Position numbers and translations under genes: made by a program
Notes under the pieces: generated by a model
Database searches by the model: none
What the model was told of the DNA's origin: nothing
The model's input: only the letters and a program-made list of their open reading frames with translations
Part shown: positions 7,765 to 16,439 of the stretch, piece after piece
Layout: the number at the start of each line of letters is the position of its first letter
Numbering within the stretch: the first letter of the stretch is position 1
Assembly (NCBI GenBank): GCA_002371625.1
Contig: DFFV01000037.1
Span: 1-47,298 of the forward strand
DNA from: Ruminococcus sp. UBA3767
GTDB lineage: Bacteria > Bacillota > Clostridia > Oscillospirales > Ruminococcaceae
Direction: 5' to 3'
Length of the DNA stretch: 47,298 nt

Positions 7765-9433
7765 GGTGCTTTTGTATATTCTGCCTTACCTGACGTCTGT
7801 CGCTGAGGTTGAGGCTTCTGATAGTTTTTCTAATCGGCAGTATATTTGAAGGTGTTACCGAAAGCCCGTCAACGTGCAGGTCAAGGAACACCTCGGTATA
7901 AGCCGTTTCCGCACCGAGCTCACCGCAGATATACACCTTGATATTATGTGCGTGAGCATTATCGCAAACGGTCTTTATCATTCTCAGCACGCAGATATGG
8001 TCATCGGGCGAGATCTTTTCAAAGTGAGGATTGTGCCTGTAAATCGCATTAGCGTACTGTTCAAGATCATTTGTACCTATCGCAAAAAAGTCCACCTGCT
8101 GTGCGAGCAGGTCACTGAGCATAACTGCCGCAGGAGTTTCGATAAGCACGCCAATCGGAACTTTTTCCTTGAACTTGATATTTTCCTGTATCAGTTCTGC
8201 CTTGACTTCATTAAGCAGTTCCTTTATCCTGTCCACCTCGGCAGTATCTATTATCATCGGGAAAAGAATACGCAGATCGCCGTAGACCGATGCTCTCAGC
8301 AATGCTCTGAGCTGAGTTTTGAATATCTGCGGTCTTGCAAGACAAACCCTTATCGAGCGAAAGCCGATAGCAGGGTTTTTTTCATTTTCAAATCCGAAAT
8401 AATCAAGTCCTGCGTCCGCACCTATATCCATAGTTCTTATAACAACAGGCTTTCCGTGCATTTCGGTAAGCACACGGCGGTAGTTATAAAACTGGACTTC
8501 CTCATCGGGAAAATCAGTCTTTCCTGTGTAAAGATACTCGCTTCTGAGCAGACCGATGCCGCCGCAGTCGTTTTCCTTGGCATTTTCTATATCCGAAAGG
8601 TCGCAGATATTGGCAAGCACCTCTATCTCTCTGCCGTCACGGGTGATATTCTTTCTTCCTCTGAGTCTTGTAAGCAGCTCACGCTTGCGTCCCTCAACAG
8701 CTTCCTTATGGTCAAGCAGTTTAGTTGTTTCGTTATCCGGCTGGATATACATGATACCGCTGTAGCTGTCAACGATACAATCAAGGTTTTCAAGCTCCTC
8801 ATTAAGCTCCTCGCCAATGCCGATAATGCAGGGTATGCCTCTTGTTCGTGCAAGGATAGCAGTATGCGAATTAGCCGAGCCATAGCTTGTACAGATAGCG
8901 GCGACCTTTGATTTATCAAGTCTTATCGTTTCGCTCGGCAGAAAATCATCTGCGCACACGATCGACATCTCATCGAGCTTGAACACCTTTTCATCACGGT
9001 TCTGCAAATGCCTGAGAAGCCTTGCCGAAACGTCCCTTATGTCAGCTATCCTCTCGCTGATATACTGCGACTCGCTGCTCATCTCCTCCATCATCTTGCT
9101 GAACATTTTCACAGTTTTAACGACGGAATACTCGGCATTATAGTGGTCTTTGAGGATAAGGCTTTCCATTGAGCTGACATACTGGCTGTCATCAAGTATC
9201 ATCTGATGTATCTGGAATATCTGCGCCTCGTCCTCGCCCACCTCAGCAACAGCCTGCTCATAGAGCTGTTTAAGCTCCTCAGCAACTTCGTTACGGGCAT
9301 AAGCAAACTTCCGCAGCTCTCTGAGCGTATCAACGACCTTTGCTCTGCTGATAACGACTTCATCACGGTGGAAAATCTTTATTTTTCCTCTGCCGATACC
9401 TCCGTATACGGCTGTTCCCATCAGCTTCTGCAT
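7754..9433 (-). CDS. ptsI: PTS enzyme I (phosphoenolpyruvate-protein phosphotransferase), divergent
   Basis: A 559-residue protein with the enzyme I layout: HPr-binding N-domain, phospho-His loop and PEP-binding barrel. It takes phosphate from PEP onto a His (about residue 190, context NSHTAILAR) and passes it to HPr. Barrel residues are present: IGLLRSEYL, RTMDIG, LIETPAA, GTNDLEQY and CGE near the C-terminus. Two usually conserved spots differ: the GDK after RTMDIG reads ADA, and AVDRGN reads AIYRHN. ATG at 9433 is chosen because AGGAGG lies eight bases upstream; the GTG at 9442 is too close to that site. HPr is encoded 36 kb away and no sugar-specific EII gene is in the window. Confidence 0.9.
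   Translation of the reverse strand: MQKLMGTAVYGGIGRGKIKIFHRDEVVISRAKVVDTLRELRKFAYARNEVAEELKQLYEQAVAEVGEDEAQIFQIHQMILDDSQYVSSMESLILKDHYNAEYSVVKTVKMFSKMMEEMSSESQYISERIADIRDVSARLLRHLQNRDEKVFKLDEMSIVCADDFLPSETIRLDKSKVAAICTSYGSANSHTAILARTRGIPCIIGIGEELNEELENLDCIVDSYSGIMYIQPDNETTKLLDHKEAVEGRKRELLTRLRGRKNITRDGREIEVLANICDLSDIENAKENDCGGIGLLRSEYLYTGKTDFPDEEVQFYNYRRVLTEMHGKPVVIRTMDIGADAGLDYFGFENEKNPAIGFRSIRVCLARPQIFKTQLRALLRASVYGDLRILFPMIIDTAEVDRIKELLNEVKAELIQENIKFKEKVPIGVLIETPAAVMLSDLLAQQVDFFAIGTNDLEQYANAIYRHNPHFEKISPDDHICVLRMIKTVCDNAHAHNIKVYICGELGAETAYTEVFLDLHVDGLSVTPSNILPIRKTIRSLNLSDRRQVRQNIQKHLRC
7756..7773 (+). terminator. Possible terminator across the convergent stop codons
   Basis: AGCACCTGAGGTGCT is a near-perfect palindrome followed by TTTTG. 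It lies over the last codons of both the thioesterase and ptsI genes. The stem is only 5-7 bp, so the call is weak. Confidence 0.35.
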
Positions 9434-9471
9434 TTGATTCACCTCCTGTTACGATACTATAAACTAAATAT

Positions 9472-9480
9472 ATTATAGCA
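9472..9480 (-). promoter_or_regulatory. Extended -10 promoter of ptsI
   Basis: The minus strand reads TGCTATAAT, a TGn-extended -10 box, about 40 bases before the ptsI start. No good -35 is visible. Confidence 0.5.
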
Positions 9481-9558
9481 CTTCAATTCGCAAATAAAAA
9501 GAATTTTCCAAATTTGTTTACATAATTTTAACATTTGTTCATAATTTCTCATTTCCGC

Positions 9559-9587
9559 TTGAAATCGACATACAGATATGTTATCAT
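9559..9587 (+). promoter_or_regulatory. Promoter of the SAP-domain/GNAT operon
   Basis: TTGAAA (9559-9564), a 17-base spacer and TATCAT (9582-9587). The start point near 9594 excludes an upstream in-frame ATG at 9578 and supports the ATG at 9605. Confidence 0.6.
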
Positions 9588-9604
9588 ATAGTTGGGGTGA
9601 TGAT

Positions 9605-10210
9605 ATGTCTGAAAGGCCTGAGTTGAGCAAACAGCTAAGCTGCGATGCTTTCCTTGACCACTACTATCTCAAGGAGGAACTGCTTGATTTTTGCAGAAAA
9701 AACGGTCTGCCTGCCTCTGGTTCAAAGCAGGAGCTAACACAGCGCATCGCCTGCTATCTTGAAACGGGAAAAGTGAGCAAGGCTAAGACAGTAAAAAAGG
9801 CAGCTGTCCACACAGACCGTATACTTACGGTTGACAGCATCATCGAGCAGGATATCGTTTGCAGCCAGCTTCACAGAGAGTTCTTCAAGGAACACATCGG
9901 CAAGAGTTTTTCATTCAATGTGCAATTTCAAAAGTGGCTGAAAAGCAATGCCGGAAAGACCTACTCAGATGCGATAGATGCTTACCGCAGGATAGCCCGG
10001 GAGAAAAAGAAAAGCAAAACTGTTATAGACAAGCAGTTTGAATACAACACTTACATTCGTGATTTTTTCAGCGACAACAAAGACCTTGCGCTTGAAGATG
10101 CGATAAAATGCTGGAAATACAAAAAGAGCATCAAGGGGCACAACCGCTATGAGAAAAGCGATCTTTGTGCGCTTGGGGAGAAAGAAAAAGAGGATAATAA
10201 TGCTGACTGA
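9605..10210 (+). CDS. SAP-domain protein with DUF6434-like C-terminus
   Basis: A 201-residue cytoplasmic protein. Residues about 15-55 form a SAP-like helix-extension-helix motif (LKEELLDFCRKNGLPASGSK), a fold that often binds nucleic acid. The rest, with FNVQFQKWLKSNAGKTYSDA and a Lys-rich end, fits the small SAP/DUF6434 proteins common in Firmicutes. GGGGTG lies before the ATG. The gene overlaps the following GNAT by 11 bases, so the two are translationally coupled. The biological role is not known; DNA binding is an inference from the SAP motif. Confidence 0.75.
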   Translation: MSERPELSKQLSCDAFLDHYYLKEELLDFCRKNGLPASGSKQELTQRIACYLETGKVSKAKTVKKAAVHTDRILTVDSIIEQDIVCSQLHREFFKEHIGKSFSFNVQFQKWLKSNAGKTYSDAIDAYRRIAREKKKSKTVIDKQFEYNTYIRDFFSDNKDLALEDAIKCWKYKKSIKGHNRYEKSDLCALGEKEKEDNNAD

Positions 10211-10766
10211 TATTTTTGAAAAAGACACGCTGCTTGAGACCTCACGGCTGAGGCTGAGAAAGATAACTACTGCTGACACGCAGGATATTTTCGAGATATT
10301 CTCTGACAGGCAGGTAATGAAATATTACGACCTTTTGCCGTTTGAAAGTATTCAGCGTGCACGGGAGCAGGCGGAGTTCTTTGAAAAGAGCTTTGAGGAC
10401 AAGACCATGCTGCGCTGGGGACTGGAGCTTAAAGAAAGCTGCAAGCTGATAGGGACCTGCGGCATTTTTAATTTTAATGAAAGTGCGCTGAAAGCAGAGC
10501 TTGGCTATGAGCTTGGCAGTGCATATCAATCAGCGGGGTTTATGTCTGAAGCGCTGAGTGCAGCGCTTGAGTTTATTTTCAAAAACTGCGGAATAAACAG
10601 GATCGAGGCTTACGTTGAACCGCAGAATGTTTCTTCGCAAAAGCTGCTTGAAAAGCTGGGGTTTACCAAGGAAGGTACTCTGCGGCAGTATGAACGCTGT
10701 CGGGGAGAACTTATAGAAATCTGCATTTACGGTCTGCTGCGAAATGACTATACGAGCAGGACATAA
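10200..10766 (+). CDS. GNAT N-acetyltransferase, RimJ/RimL type
   Basis: A 188-residue protein of the RimJ/RimL-like GNAT group. It opens with the typical ETSRLRLRKIT strand. It has the acetyl-CoA-binding region before helix 3 (GYELGSAYQSAGFMSEAL) and the closing motif EPQNVSSQKLLEKLGFTKEG, in which Asn and the GF pair are standard. It moves an acetyl group from acetyl-CoA to an amine, in this group often a protein N-terminus or an antibiotic-like amine; the substrate is unknown. The start at 10200 lies inside the end of the SAP gene, with GAGG upstream. Confidence 0.87.
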   Translation: MLTDIFEKDTLLETSRLRLRKITTADTQDIFEIFSDRQVMKYYDLLPFESIQRAREQAEFFEKSFEDKTMLRWGLELKESCKLIGTCGIFNFNESALKAELGYELGSAYQSAGFMSEALSAALEFIFKNCGINRIEAYVEPQNVSSQKLLEKLGFTKEGTLRQYERCRGELIEICIYGLLRNDYTSRT

Positions 10767-10792
10767 ACGCACAAATCAAGGAGGACAAAAAC

Positions 10793-11338
10793 ATGATAAA
10801 CGCAAAAAGGTTCATGCTTGCTGTTATATCAGCCTCGCTGCTTGCAGTTGGGTTAGCTTCATGCGGTGACAGCAGCTCGCAGGCGGATGATCCTGCCGTG
10901 AAAACATCAAGCAATGCTGTGGAAGAATCGTCTTCAAAAAAAGAGATACAAGGCGATACAAAGACCTGGGGCATCTACTCGGTAATGGTACCACAGGGCT
11001 GGGAACTAAGGGGCGGATATGCGCTTGACGACAACGACGTTAACTATTGCTCGGTAAAGAAATCTGACTTTACATACTTTGATTTCAAGAGCGAATCGGA
11101 CGATGTAATGAAACAGCAGTACGACTACAACAAAAAGACATACACAATGGAACAGAAAGATGTCAGCGTTAAATACGGCGATATTGAATGGACAGGTTTT
11201 GAATACGGCGGAGAGCTGAACAAGGGCTTTGAGCTTTACGGCAAGGCAGGCAGCAAAAACGTGAGAGTTTCCTGCGCAGGATTTGCATTTGACAGCGAAG
11301 AAACAAAGGCTGTGCTTTCATCTCTCAAAATAAGCTGA
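10793..11338 (+). CDS. Putative lipoprotein
   Basis: A 181-residue protein with signal peptide and lipobox LASC (Cys24), then a short Ser-rich linker and a folded domain of about 130 residues. The domain pattern (GIYSVMVPQGWEL near its start, and a late VSCAGFAFDSEETKAVLSSLKIS-type ending) resembles small extracellular domains found in Ruminococcus-type lipoproteins, but I cannot name a family. AAGGAGG lies upstream at good spacing. It follows the GNAT gene by 26 bases and is probably the last gene of the operon, as a terminator follows. Confidence 0.8.
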   Translation: MINAKRFMLAVISASLLAVGLASCGDSSSQADDPAVKTSSNAVEESSSKKEIQGDTKTWGIYSVMVPQGWELRGGYALDDNDVNYCSVKKSDFTYFDFKSESDDVMKQQYDYNKKTYTMEQKDVSVKYGDIEWTGFEYGGELNKGFELYGKAGSKNVRVSCAGFAFDSEETKAVLSSLKIS

Positions 11339-11352
11339 AACATCTACACGAA

Positions 11353-11390
11353 CAAAACGGCTGTGCACTAAAAAATGCACAGCTTGTTTT
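11353..11390 (+). terminator. Terminator after the lipoprotein gene
   Basis: GCTGTGCA (11360-11367) pairs with TGCACAGC (11376-11383), flanked by AACAAAAC and TTGTTTT. Confidence 0.8.
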
Positions 11391-11510
11391 ATAAGGTCTG
11401 TTTTGCTGTCCACGCAGAAGATACACAAAAAGGATTTAAAAACAGCGCACAACATTCTGACAACGTCAAAATGTAAACCGTACTATTTTTTGCGAAGATA
11501 TGCTATACTA

Positions 11511-11539
11511 TTGACAAACAGGGATATATGAATTATAAT
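11511..11539 (+). promoter_or_regulatory. Consensus promoter of the ADP-ribosylglycohydrolase gene
   Basis: TTGACA, a 17-base spacer and TATAAT: a perfect sigma-A consensus, about 60 bases before the start codon. The rest of the 259-base gap holds the upstream terminator and no other visible element. Confidence 0.85.
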
Positions 11540-11597
11540 GAATATAATATTAAATTACTTTTAAAATAATTACAACACACAAAGGGAGGTGCTTGAG

Positions 11598-12683
11598 ATG
11601 AGAGAGCTTGATAAATTCCGGGGCTGCATGGTAGGCGGTGCGGCAGGTGATGCACTGGGCTATGCTATCGAATTTATACATGAAACGCAGATATTCAGAA
11701 GATTCGGTAAGGACGGCATTACTCAGTACAGTCTCAGAGGCGGTGTCGCACAGTTTTCAGATGACACGCAGATGACGCTGTTTACTGCAAACGGACTTAT
11801 GAACTGCCGTGAAAATAATATGCAAAGCTATACCGACTGCATAAGGGACAGCTACCGTGACTGGTATCTCACTCAGGCAGGAACTTACCCGATAAATGCA
11901 AACAAGCACTGCTGGCTGCTCAACGTTCCCGGGCTTTTCAGCAGACGTGCACCCGGGCTTACCTGCATTTCTGCAATAGAAAACGGCGCACACGGAACAA
12001 TTGAAAACCCGATAAACACGAGCAAGGGCTGCGGCGGTGTTATGCGAGTTGCACCGATAGGGCTTTATTTCAGCGGAACGCAGACAGCAATTGAGCAAAG
12101 TGATATGCTTGCGGCAAGTGCGGCTGCGATCACTCACGGGCACGAGCTTGGTTATATCCCTGCGGCTGCGCTGGTGCACATTATCAGAGAAGTGATAGAG
12201 AGCGATGACATAACGCTGGAGCAGGCGGTATTGAATTCAACGAAAGCAATGGAAAAGCTGTTTTCGGGTTTAAAGCATTGCGGCAGGTTCAGCGAGCTTA
12301 TGCAGCTGACGGTTGAGCTTTCTCACTGTGAGCTTTCAACGCTTGAAGCTATACACCGGCTCGGACAGGGCTGGGTAGCAGAGGAAGCGCTTGCAATATC
12401 GGTATACTGCGCACTGAAATATGCAAACGATTTTGACAAGGCTATCATCGCTTCTGTAAATCACGGAGGTGACAGCGATTCGACAGGCTCGATAACAGGC
12501 AATATTCTCGGCGCATACATGGGCTATGATGCGATACCCGATAAATACAAGCAAGGGCTTGAACTGAAAGAGCTTATCATTGAGCTGACAGACGACCTTT
12601 ACGAAATGAAATGCGGTAAAATGCCGCAGGAAGAGATAAAGAAAAAATACATTGATGCAGCTTACGAATACAAAAACAGCTGA
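11598..12683 (+). CDS. ADP-ribosylglycohydrolase family protein (DraG/ARH type)
   Basis: A 361-residue protein with the family's metal-binding motifs: GAAGDALGYAIE near the N-terminus, SDDT at residues 54-57, and HGGDSDSTGSI at 289-299. The paired acidic residues bind two Mg ions and the enzyme removes ADP-ribose from modified protein side chains or small molecules. The target is not visible here, and no ADP-ribosyltransferase gene is seen in the window. ATG at 11598 has GGGAGG eight bases upstream; the GTG at 11589 overlaps that site and is rejected. It is a single-gene unit with its own strong promoter and terminator. Confidence 0.9.
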   Translation: MRELDKFRGCMVGGAAGDALGYAIEFIHETQIFRRFGKDGITQYSLRGGVAQFSDDTQMTLFTANGLMNCRENNMQSYTDCIRDSYRDWYLTQAGTYPINANKHCWLLNVPGLFSRRAPGLTCISAIENGAHGTIENPINTSKGCGGVMRVAPIGLYFSGTQTAIEQSDMLAASAAAITHGHELGYIPAAALVHIIREVIESDDITLEQAVLNSTKAMEKLFSGLKHCGRFSELMQLTVELSHCELSTLEAIHRLGQGWVAEEALAISVYCALKYANDFDKAIIASVNHGGDSDSTGSITGNILGAYMGYDAIPDKYKQGLELKELIIELTDDLYEMKCGKMPQEEIKKKYIDAAYEYKNS

Positions 12684-12708
12684 TGCATATAAGCATCAGC
12701 TGTTTTTT
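12675..12708. terminator. Bidirectional terminator between convergent genes
   Basis: AACAGCTGATGC pairs with GCATCAGCTGTT around ATATAA; T runs follow on both strands. The hairpin contains the stop codon of the ADP-ribosylglycohydrolase gene and abuts the stop codon of the convergent gene. Confidence 0.85.
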
Positions 12709-13366
12709 AGCTGTTGTAATCGCCGTTCATATACTTTCTCAGGTAGTCCATAAGTGTTTTGCCCTGATCGTCGGTATTCAGGTCAACGTCCTTTGCGTGC
12801 TGCTTTGCGCTGCCCTCGGAGAGATGCTGGTAGGCAAGGTTATGCAGCGACCACTCGTCCGCCATATCGCTTGCAGTTCTGTACGATGTGAGGTCCTTGC
12901 CGTGTACCTTTTTTTCATTTATCAGTGCCTGACACACAGCGGTTATAACCTCCCTATCGGTTATAAGGTAAGAATCGGTCACTCTCCAGTTTTCCCTGTT
13001 CTCGCCGTAAACGCTGAACTGAGCGGTAAATGTATGGGAATTATAAACAAAGGTATACTCATCATTCCCTTTTGGTGTAAGTGTAATAACGGGTACCTGT
13101 TTTGCCGTTTCTGTCGCTTGTGAGGTGACATAAGATGAAGCTGTACCCTGCTGTGCAGCCTGTTCCTGCTGTGCAGCAGTTGTTGTAACAGTTGTTTCTG
13201 CGGCAGAAGTCGTTTGTTGTGCAGTTTCAGCCGAGGAAATGCTTTCTTCGGCAGGTTCAGCGTTTTTATTGAGCACAAAAAGCACGCAGGCACAGACAGC
13301 GAGCAGACAAGCTGCAGCTATCAGGATCCTGACTGCTTTATTATGAAGCACCTCTTTCAACCTCAC
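12707..13366 (-). CDS. Membrane-anchored protein with Thr/Ala/Gln-rich linker
   Basis: A 219-residue protein. A short cytoplasmic start is followed by a transmembrane helix (about residues 12-32). A Thr/Ala/Gln/Glu-rich linker (about 35-90) leads to an extracellular domain of about 125 residues with no recognised family. The start is probably the GTG at 13366, with GGTGG just before it; a second GTG at 13351 is also possible. A terminator for the upstream regulator gene lies only about 20 bases upstream, so expression may depend on read-through. A link to the HD-GYP regulator upstream is suggested only by position. Confidence 0.7.
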   Translation of the reverse strand: MRLKEVLHNKAVRILIAAACLLAVCACVLFVLNKNAEPAEESISSAETAQQTTSAAETTVTTTAAQQEQAAQQGTASSYVTSQATETAKQVPVITLTPKGNDEYTFVYNSHTFTAQFSVYGENRENWRVTDSYLITDREVITAVCQALINEKKVHGKDLTSYRTASDMADEWSLHNLAYQHLSEGSAKQHAKDVDLNTDDQGKTLMDYLRKYMNGDYNS

Positions 13367-13387
13367 TCACCACCCTGCAATAAACTT

Positions 13388-13418
13388 AAAAGGGGACAGA
13401 CCTTTTTATCCGTCCCCC
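13388..13418 (-). terminator. Terminator of the HD-GYP regulator gene
   Basis: On the minus strand GGGGACGGA pairs with TCTGTCCCC (one mismatch allowed by G-U or bulge) and is followed by TTTT. Confidence 0.7.
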
Positions 13419-13424
13419 TGCAAT

Positions 13425-14885
13425 TTATCTGTAAAGATTAACAGCCATAAGTATTCCGCCGACTGTTGTTCGCAGCTCGCCAAACATTTCTTCAAGATTA
13501 CTGTTTATATAATCCTGATCCTGCTTTCTCGCTGCCTCCTCCATTTTTTCTGCTTTTCTCGAAAGCTCCTCTGCCCCGACTGTATTAGCCGCACTTTTGA
13601 GCGAATGCGAATAAACGCTGAGCTTACCGAAATCGCTTCTTTCAATGCATGACCTTATCGCCTTTTCTCTGTCCTCGGCGCTTTCGGTGAATTCCTTGAG
13701 CATCTCGGAAAAGAAATCAACATCGTTCATACAATAGCGAAGTCCTATTGCTGTATTTATACCGCCTGCCTCAAGCATTGAGATATATGTGAAGATAGCC
13801 TCTTCCTGCTCGGTCATATCATCGAAATTGTCCTTGTCCTGCTTATCTTCGCTTCTGTCATACTGCTCACGCATACGGAAGTTCTTATCCTCGGTTATCA
13901 TTTCAAGCATTATATCGGCAAACTTAGGATCGAACTGTGCGCCCTTTCCTTTTATAAACTCGCCCTTGATATACTCCTGCGCAAAGATACCGTGGTAGCT
14001 TCTTCGTGACGACATAGCATCATAAGAATCCGCAACAGCGATTATTCTTGCTTCCTCGGGGATATCCGTTCCCGAAAGACCGTCGGGATAGCCCTTGCCG
14101 TCATATCTTTCATGGTGCCATCTTGCACCTACGGCGAGCTTTGGCATCTCGGTTATTTTTTTAAGTATGCCATAGCCTATCATCGGGTGGGTTTTAATAA
14201 GGTCATACTCCTCATCAGTCAGCTTTGAAGGCTTATTTATGACAGAGTCGGAAATACCTATCTTGCCGACATCGTGGAGCAGACCGATAATATATATTTC
14301 CTGCTGCGCTTTTTCACTGTATCCTGCACGCTTTGCTATCTCACGGGCATACTCAGCCACTCTTGAGGAATGACCGTTTGTATACTTATCCTTTGCATCT
14401 ATCGTTCCCGCAAGTGTCTGCACGACCTGAAGCGAGAGCCTTTCGATACGTTCATGCGCTTTTATGACCTCCTGCGCCTTCTGGTCAGAAAGCTCGGAAG
14501 CATTGTTCTTGAACTTAAAATACTCGATAGTATTTTTCACTCTCAGCAGCATTACGCTTGTTACGAACGGTTTAACAACAATATCGATCGCACCACTCTT
14601 TGTTGCCTTGGTGACAGTAGCCGAATCAGTCGAAGCGACCATTAGCACAAAGGGAACATTTTTGCCTTTTTCGCTCGACGATACCTGCTTTGTGATCTCA
14701 AATCCGTTATTGCCTGACATCTGAGAATCTATCATAACAAGGTCAACATCATTATTTTCAAGGGCAGTCATCAGCTCATCTGCGCCGCTGACACAGCTGA
14801 CTTTATATCCGTTAAAGGACAGTATAAGCTCTGCTGCTTTAAGATTTATCTTATCATCATCTGCTATAACAACGTGATAAGCCAT
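13425..14885 (-). CDS. Response regulator: receiver, HD-GYP and Hpt domains
   Basis: A 486-residue three-domain protein. The receiver domain (1-125) has the acidic triad at residues 9-11, the phospho-acceptor Asp53 and Lys104. The HD-GYP domain (about 150-330) has HD at 203-204 and HHERYDGKGYP at 256-266, the signature of cyclic-di-GMP phosphodiesterases. The C-terminus (about 385-486) is Hpt-like, with the phospho-acceptor motif HSLKSAAN (His427) in a four-helix setting. Phosphate could arrive at Asp53 and leave through or return from His427. GGAGGGG precedes the ATG. No histidine kinase is adjacent, so the partner is encoded elsewhere. Confidence 0.92.
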   Translation of the reverse strand: MAYHVVIADDDKINLKAAELILSFNGYKVSCVSGADELMTALENNDVDLVMIDSQMSGNNGFEITKQVSSSEKGKNVPFVLMVASTDSATVTKATKSGAIDIVVKPFVTSVMLLRVKNTIEYFKFKNNASELSDQKAQEVIKAHERIERLSLQVVQTLAGTIDAKDKYTNGHSSRVAEYAREIAKRAGYSEKAQQEIYIIGLLHDVGKIGISDSVINKPSKLTDEEYDLIKTHPMIGYGILKKITEMPKLAVGARWHHERYDGKGYPDGLSGTDIPEEARIIAVADSYDAMSSRRSYHGIFAQEYIKGEFIKGKGAQFDPKFADIMLEMITEDKNFRMREQYDRSEDKQDKDNFDDMTEQEEAIFTYISMLEAGGINTAIGLRYCMNDVDFFSEMLKEFTESAEDREKAIRSCIERSDFGKLSVYSHSLKSAANTVGAEELSRKAEKMEEAARKQDQDYINSNLEEMFGELRTTVGGILMAVNLYR

Positions 14886-14938
14886 AGCTGACCCCTCCTG
14901 TTCTTTGTAATAGAAAAATATAGTTTAATATTTATGTT

Positions 14939-14967
14939 ATTATAACACAGCATCGTAACATTTTCAA
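14939..14967 (-). promoter_or_regulatory. Promoter of the HD-GYP regulator gene
   Basis: Minus strand: TTGAAA (14967-14962), a 17-base spacer and TATAAT (14944-14939). Confidence 0.75.
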
Positions 14968-15010
14968 TAGTTTTTTTGAAAAAATGAGCAGTTTTTTTAT
15001 TTTTTTAATA

Positions 15011-15044
15011 AAAAGCGCCTCTCGCTGTTTAAGGCAAAAGGCGC
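15011..15044 (-). terminator. Terminator of the purine permease gene
   Basis: On the minus strand GCGCCT pairs with AGGCGC and is followed by TTTTTATT. It starts nine bases after the permease stop codon. Confidence 0.75.
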
Positions 15045-15052
15045 ATTGTTTT

Positions 15053-16408
15053 TTAAAGGAAGATATACTTGAATATGAACAGGACCGAAAGCACATAAAG
15101 AATAGGGTTGATCTTTTTGGCTTTTCCGCAGAATACGTTGATAAGAACGTATGATATAACTCCCATTGAGATACCGTTTGAAATGCTGTAAAACAGCGGC
15201 ATAGTAATTATGCAGATATACGCAGGTATCGCTTCGGTAAGGTTATCATCATCAAGCTTTATCTTTGTGATCGTTGTGAACATCATAAAGCCCACGAAAA
15301 CCAGTGCGGAGGCTGTTGCAAATGAAGGAATAGAAACGAATACCGGTGCAAGCAGCATTGAAACAAGGAACAAAACACCTGTGGTTATTGCGGTAAGTCC
15401 TGTTCTTCCGCCTGCGGCAACGCCCGAAGCAGACTCGATAAAAGTAGTTGTAGTTGATGTACCCAATACAGCACCTGCCGTTGTTGCAACAGCATCGGCA
15501 AGCAGTGCAGGTTTGATTTTTTCGAGCTTTCCGTCCTTATCCAGCATTTCCGCCTTAGCCGAAACACCGATAAGAGTTCCGATAGTATCAAATACATCAA
15601 CGAACAGGAAAGCAAATACTACAAGGATATAATCCATTATCTTAACGTTGGAAAAATCAAGGTCAAAGCACTTTCCTGCGGTTTTGCCAAGCGCCGAAAA
15701 ATCAGTGAACGATATTTCCGGCAGAAGCGAGAAATACTGCTGATTATCAGGCTCGTATATGCCTGTCAGCTGACAGATAATACCCAGTATCCATGTTGCA
15801 AGTATACCGATGAATATCGCTCCGTGTATCTTTCTTACATGGAGTATTGCGATAATAAGAAATCCTATGATAGCAAGCAGTGCGCATATTCCTCTTGTTT
15901 TGAAAGATGCATCGAAATCCACCATTTCAAGAAGCGTATTGCCATTGCCGACTAATCCCGCATTCTCCATTCCGATAAGTGCGATGTAGATACCTATTCC
16001 CACCGAAACAGCATATTTCAGCGAAAGCGGTATGCTGTTGAATATAGCTTCTCTTACATTGGTGAGCGAGAGGATTATGAAAATGATACCCTCAATGAAC
16101 ACGGCAAAAAGTGCGACCTGCCAGGTATATCCCATCCCCAGACAGACGGTATTTGCCATAAACGCATTTATGCCCATTCCTGCGGAAAGCGCAAAAGGCA
16201 GATTCGCCATAAGTCCCATACACAGACAGCCGATAAAAGAAGCTATGCAGGTGGCAAGCATAACTGCTGTTTTGTCCATTCCTGCAGCCCCGAGTATTGA
16301 CGGGTTGACTGCAAGGATATAAGCCATTGTCATAAATGTGATAAGACCTGCAAGCATCTCAGTGCCGACGGTGGTCTTATTCTTTTTGAGCTTAAATATT
16401 TTCTCCAT
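15053..16408 (-). CDS. Purine permease, NCS2/AzgA type (PbuG/PbuO-like)
   Basis: A 451-residue integral membrane protein with 12-14 hydrophobic segments. The N-terminus (TEMLAGLITFMTMAYILAVN) and the segment SAGMGINAFMA are hallmarks of the AzgA branch of NCS2 transporters, which import adenine, guanine or hypoxanthine by proton symport. FVDVFDTIGTLIGVS and STTTTFIESASGVAAGGRTG are the substrate-site helices. AGAGGCG precedes the ATG. It is last in a leftward unit after the YczE-like gene and the CWB2 remnant. I looked for a purine riboswitch in the 31-base gap and found none. Confidence 0.92.
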   Translation of the reverse strand: MEKIFKLKKNKTTVGTEMLAGLITFMTMAYILAVNPSILGAAGMDKTAVMLATCIASFIGCLCMGLMANLPFALSAGMGINAFMANTVCLGMGYTWQVALFAVFIEGIIFIILSLTNVREAIFNSIPLSLKYAVSVGIGIYIALIGMENAGLVGNGNTLLEMVDFDASFKTRGICALLAIIGFLIIAILHVRKIHGAIFIGILATWILGIICQLTGIYEPDNQQYFSLLPEISFTDFSALGKTAGKCFDLDFSNVKIMDYILVVFAFLFVDVFDTIGTLIGVSAKAEMLDKDGKLEKIKPALLADAVATTAGAVLGTSTTTTFIESASGVAAGGRTGLTAITTGVLFLVSMLLAPVFVSIPSFATASALVFVGFMMFTTITKIKLDDDNLTEAIPAYICIITMPLFYSISNGISMGVISYVLINVFCGKAKKINPILYVLSVLFIFKYIFL

Positions 16409-16439
16409 ATTAACGCCTCTTTGATCGTTTGTTATTTAT

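Noticed and set aside
7874..8911. A 345-codon plus-strand open frame opposite ptsI
   Set aside because: It lies wholly antisense to a clear enzyme I gene, has no recognisable motif or ribosome binding site, and has a composition typical of a shadow frame.
16409..16439. Possible purine riboswitch before the purine permease
   Set aside because: The gap is only about 30 bases and lacks the conserved purine aptamer elements.
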